Positions 61,670-64,000 of a DNA stretch of 64,000 bases are shown piece by piece. The stretch is taken from the NCBI GenBank assembly GCA_049347715.1, contig CP186339.1:496001-560000 (forward strand), given 5' to 3'. Below the pieces are notes generated by a model, which saw nothing but the letters and a program-made list of their open reading frames with translations, was not told where the DNA came from and searched no databases. The position numbers and the translations under genes are program-made. The first letter of the stretch is position 1. Every line of letters begins with the position of its first letter. Source of the DNA: Thalassotalea_B piscium_A (lineage in GTDB: Bacteria; Pseudomonadota; Gammaproteobacteria; Enterobacterales; Alteromonadaceae).

Positions 61670-62770
61670 TTAGTCTCTAGCAACCGTGTCAAATAAGTAA
61701 CGTGTTTGGCTGTAAAAGGGGAGATTTGGCAATAACATTACCGGTGTTATCTTATTTATATGTTGCTTAGTTACCGCTCTTACTGGCTCTAAACAGAGTG
61801 CTCCTTGCCCTTGATAAGGGCAATTGTTTTTTCCGATATGCGAGCCATCAATGTAATTAGCCGTATATAAAATAATACTTGGCTGATCGGTGAAAATGGT
61901 CATTCTCCGTCCACTAGAGGGTTCAGTCACTTGTGCCGAAAATGCGCTTTGATTAATCGCACTGTCATTAAGTAACCAATAATTATCATAGCCTTTGGCG
62001 ATAATTATCTGAGAATCTTGACTCTTCATTTCTTTGCCTAAAGGCTTCTTTACACGAAAGTCGTGCGGGCTATTAGTAACTGTTTCTATTCCCCCTGTCG
62101 GATAAACTTCTTCACTCATAGGTAAGTAATGGTCGGCATTAATTGTTAACTCATGATTTTCAATAGTGCCACTATCATGTCCTGCCAAGTTAAAATAGCT
62201 ATGTTGAGTAAGGTTCAAAATCGTTGGCGCATCTGTGCTAGCCCTATATTCAACGATAAGTTCATTGTCATCCGATAAAGTATAAGAGACGTTAATTGTG
62301 ACTGTTCCCGGATAACCTTCTTCTCCATCTGGACTGACATAGGTGAGTTTTACTGTTGCACTTGAATCTGTGGTTAAACTTTGTGTTTGCCAACATCGTT
62401 TATTTAAACCTTTACTACCACCATGCAAGTGGCTATTGCTGGCATTTAATGTCAACTGATATGATTTATCATTGATTATAAGACTACCGTTTTTAATTCG
62501 TCCCGCATAGCGACCAACGATGGCACCTAAATAATAGGTATCTTTTTCATAATCTGCGACTGTGTCATAACCGAGGACAATGTCATCAAAATTACCAAGA
62601 TTATCCGCTACTGATAGTGCAATAATAATCCCTCCATAATTGGTAATACTCACACAAGTACCTTGAGTATTTTTAAGGATATAAAGTTGGCAGTCATCGC
62701 CATTACTCAGTTGGCCAAATGGCTGTTGGGACATTCTCTGATGCTGATCGATTGCTTTGTCTGAATTCAT
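61670..62770 (-). CDS. galM: Aldose 1-epimerase (galactose mutarotase)
   Basis: A 366-residue galactose mutarotase family enzyme interconverting aldose anomers. The catalytic His residues are in SNSHLHGGSKGLNKR and LTQHSYFNLAGH, the catalytic-type Glu in LCLEPVRAV. There is no signal peptide. It is not next to other gal genes here; substrate may be galactose or another sugar. It converges with the ArgR paralogue 16 bases away, without a clear terminator between them. Confidence 0.9.
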   Translation of the reverse strand: MNSDKAIDQHQRMSQQPFGQLSNGDDCQLYILKNTQGTCVSITNYGGIIIALSVADNLGNFDDIVLGYDTVADYEKDTYYLGAIVGRYAGRIKNGSLIINDKSYQLTLNASNSHLHGGSKGLNKRCWQTQSLTTDSSATVKLTYVSPDGEEGYPGTVTINVSYTLSDDNELIVEYRASTDAPTILNLTQHSYFNLAGHDSGTIENHELTINADHYLPMSEEVYPTGGIETVTNSPHDFRVKKPLGKEMKSQDSQIIIAKGYDNYWLLNDSAINQSAFSAQVTEPSSGRRMTIFTDQPSIILYTANYIDGSHIGKNNCPYQGQGALCLEPVRAVTKQHINKITPVMLLPNLPFYSQTRYLFDTVARD

Positions 62771-62925
62771 ATTTTAATAAAAATTACATGATTATTAACG
62801 CGATGAAACTATAGTAAGGTTATCTAAGACAATGGTAAATAGGGGGAGGGAAGATTGATAAACATTAACAAACTTATGGTTTGTCTAATGCGAGTGATAT
62901 TGATGTGGACTGATTTTTTTTGAAA

Positions 62926-62957
62926 AAAAAAGCGAAACATAAATGTTTCGCTTTTTT
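62926..62957. terminator. Terminator of the cold-shock gene
   Basis: AAAAAAGCGAAACAT (62926-62940) pairs perfectly with ATGTTTCGCTTTTTT (62943-62957). Read on the minus strand it lies about 15 bases after the csp stop and ends in a T run. Confidence 0.85.
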
Positions 62958-62971
62958 AAAGAATTTTTTAA

Positions 62972-63181
62972 TTAAGCTGCAGTTACGTTTTCAGCTTCAG
63001 GACCTTTTTGACCTTGCTTAACAGTAAAAGTAACAGCTTGGCCATCAGTTAGCGTACGGAAACCGTCGCCAGTGATTGCACTAAAATGAACAAAAACGTC
63101 AGGACCATTTTCTTGCTCGATAAAACCAAAGCCTTTAGATTCGTTAAAAAATTTTACTTTACCACTTACAGTATCAGACAT
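62972..63181 (-). CDS. Cold-shock protein (CspA family)
   Basis: A 69-residue single-domain cold-shock protein and RNA chaperone. The start at 63181 (MSDTVSGKVKFFNESKG) is the usual one; the frame open to 63241 would add 20 residues in the leader. RNP1 (KGFGFIEQ) and RNP2 (VFVHFSAI) are intact. The family often has a long, cold-responsive 5' leader, and the 354-base region upstream is compatible with that. Which csp paralogue it is cannot be told. Confidence 0.93.
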   Translation of the reverse strand: MSDTVSGKVKFFNESKGFGFIEQENGPDVFVHFSAITGDGFRTLTDGQAVTFTVKQGQKGPEAENVTAA

Positions 63182-63535
63182 GCCTACATTTCCCGTAGTT
63201 AATATATTTAAATTGTTGCGGCCAATAGTGGCCATTCTCACGGAGTAAATGCTCTCTACCTAATAGTACAGACAGAGAAAGGTATCCAATAACACAATAC
63301 TTAAAGCGTCTAGGTTGGTTAACTAGGTTAGTATTTATTAACTAACATTTAGAATAACCTATCCTTCTCCCGAAACGCACAAACTCAACGCGAACATAGC
63401 CTACCACATACTTTATCAATAAGCATGAAAAACTTTATAAACTTATTGATATTCTTAGTTTAGGAAAAGTTAAGAAGAAAGCCAACTTTTGTTAGCTTTC
63501 TTCTTATTTACCGGTTTAGTACAGGTGGGTGAAAG
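63182..63535. other. Intergenic region between valS and the cold-shock gene
   Basis: No gene is visible in these 354 bases. The minus strand would carry the csp promoter and a leader of up to a few hundred bases; a weak dyad around CTCT...AGAG (about 63249-63283) could be part of it. The valS terminator hairpin is at 63471-63506. Confidence 0.55.
63471..63506. terminator. Hairpin after valS
   Basis: TAAGAAGAAAGC (63471-63482) pairs with GCTTTCTTCTTA (63495-63506). Read on the minus strand it lies about 30 bases after the valS stop, with a moderate T-rich tail (ACTTTTCC). Confidence 0.65.
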
Positions 63536-64000
63536 TTATAAAGCGGCTATCTGTGCTTTTTGTTCAATCAATTTAGCTAATGCAGATTGAGCATCAGCTA
63601 ACTTGTCTTTTTCTTTATTGATTACAGCTTCAGGCGCTTTGCTGACGAAACTTTCGTTACTCAATTTGCCCTGAGTACGCTGTACGTCTTTTTCGAGCTT
63701 CTCAATGGCTTTGGATAAACGAGCAAGTTCGGCATCTTTATCAATTAAGCCGGCCATAGGAATTAATACAGATAGATCACCCACAACGGCAGTTGCTGAT
63801 GCTGGCCCTTCTTCATTTTCAGTAAGTACTTGAATAGACTCAAGTCGTGCTAGAGCACTTAAAAATTGACTGTTTTCATCTAATCGACGTTGATCGACCG
63901 CTGTAACGTTCTTGAGTAAAACAGGTAAAGGCTTACTTGGCGCAATATCCATTTCACCGCGAATATTACGAATTGCAATCACGAACTGTTTAACCCATTC
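63536..64000 (-). CDS. valS: Valine-tRNA ligase, C-terminal end (5' part outside window)
   Basis: The last 154 codons of valyl-tRNA synthetase; the frame is open to the window edge, so the gene continues beyond 64000, and the GTG at 63982 is only an internal codon. The segment IRNIRGEMDIAPSKPLPVLL is a ValRS signature, and the C-terminal coiled coil (LARLSKAIEKLEKDVQ onward) is the tRNA-binding arm typical of the enzyme. Confidence 0.95.
   Translation of the reverse strand, partial: EWVKQFVIAIRNIRGEMDIAPSKPLPVLLKNVTAVDQRRLDENSQFLSALARLESIQVLTENEEGPASATAVVGDLSVLIPMAGLIDKDAELARLSKAIEKLEKDVQRTQGKLSNESFVSKAPEAVINKEKDKLADAQSALAKLIEQKAQIAAL

Noticed and set aside
62770..62925. Small gene or RNA between galM and the cold-shock terminator
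   Set aside because: Only AT-rich sequence compatible with the galM promoter is visible; no open frame with a ribosome site was supported.
1..64000. Mobile elements, prophage, CRISPR, rRNA or tRNA genes
   Set aside because: No transposase, integrase, phage gene, regularly spaced repeat or RNA gene signature was recognised anywhere in the window.

Overview
The window is a stretch of AT-rich chromosome from a marine gammaproteobacterium of the order Alteromonadales. Colwelliaceae (Colwellia or Thalassotalea-like) is the best guess. The reasons are a complete-looking MSHA pilus locus next to mreBCD-maf-rng-yhdP-tldD, the divergent argR/mdh pair, a DUF3581 protein and a glnK-amtB pair. Taxonomy is inferred from gene content and order only. 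No rRNA, tRNA, CRISPR, prophage or insertion sequence was recognised; it looks like vertically inherited core chromosome with a few accessory genes.

Region 1 (1-15483) is the MSHA type IV pilus locus on the + strand: the end of the secretin gene mshL (cut by the window edge), mshM, mshN, mshE, mshG, mshF, then the pilin genes mshB, two tandem mshA-like major pilin genes, mshC, mshD, mshO, mshP and the very large mshQ. Most neighbours overlap or nearly touch. The exceptions are informative: a promoter-overlapping palindrome before mshB, a terminator between the two mshA copies, and a 229-bp gap with a terminator-like hairpin before mshQ.

Region 2 (15484-26508) is the cell-shape and housekeeping string mreB, mreC, mreD, maf, rng, yhdP, a nitrilase-family amidase and tldD. 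It ends at a terminator. Region 3 (26562-29614) looks like a zinc-uptake module: a Zur-box-like palindrome, a small exported CxxC/His protein and a TonB-dependent receptor with His/Asp/Glu-rich loops.

Region 4 (29621-40142) holds a CvfB-like S1 protein, a TerB-like protein, an RND efflux pair (membrane fusion protein plus permease) behind a 620-bp intergenic region rich in inverted repeats, an isopenicillin-N-synthase-like 2-oxoglutarate/Fe(II) oxygenase, a small Cys-rich lipoprotein and a GAF-GAF-GGDEF-EAL protein. Region 5 (40196-48276) has a bifunctional PutA without the DNA-binding domain, a divergent Lrp-type regulator (probably PutR), an HDOD protein, an NSS-family sodium symporter and a SAM methyltransferase.

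Region 6 (48269-56157) contains a LysE exporter, a periplasmic ATP-dependent DNA ligase (LigE type), a PGPGW membrane protein, a DUF3581 protein, a GIY-YIG protein, a DUF2797 protein, a second HDOD paralogue and a double-domain M16 peptidase. Region 7 (56158-64000) has glnK-amtB with a well-formed NtrC site and a sigma-54-like promoter, a DyP peroxidase, two ArgR paralogues flanking mdh, galM, a cold-shock protein and the 3' end of valS (cut by the window edge).

The most interesting items are the duplicated major pilin with its intervening terminator, the Zur/zinc module with an apparently leaderless small gene, the ArgR and HDOD paralogue pairs, the hairpin between enhancer and promoter of glnK, and the NSS transporter lacking the usual gate arginine. 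I found no convincing wholly new defence or mobile system.
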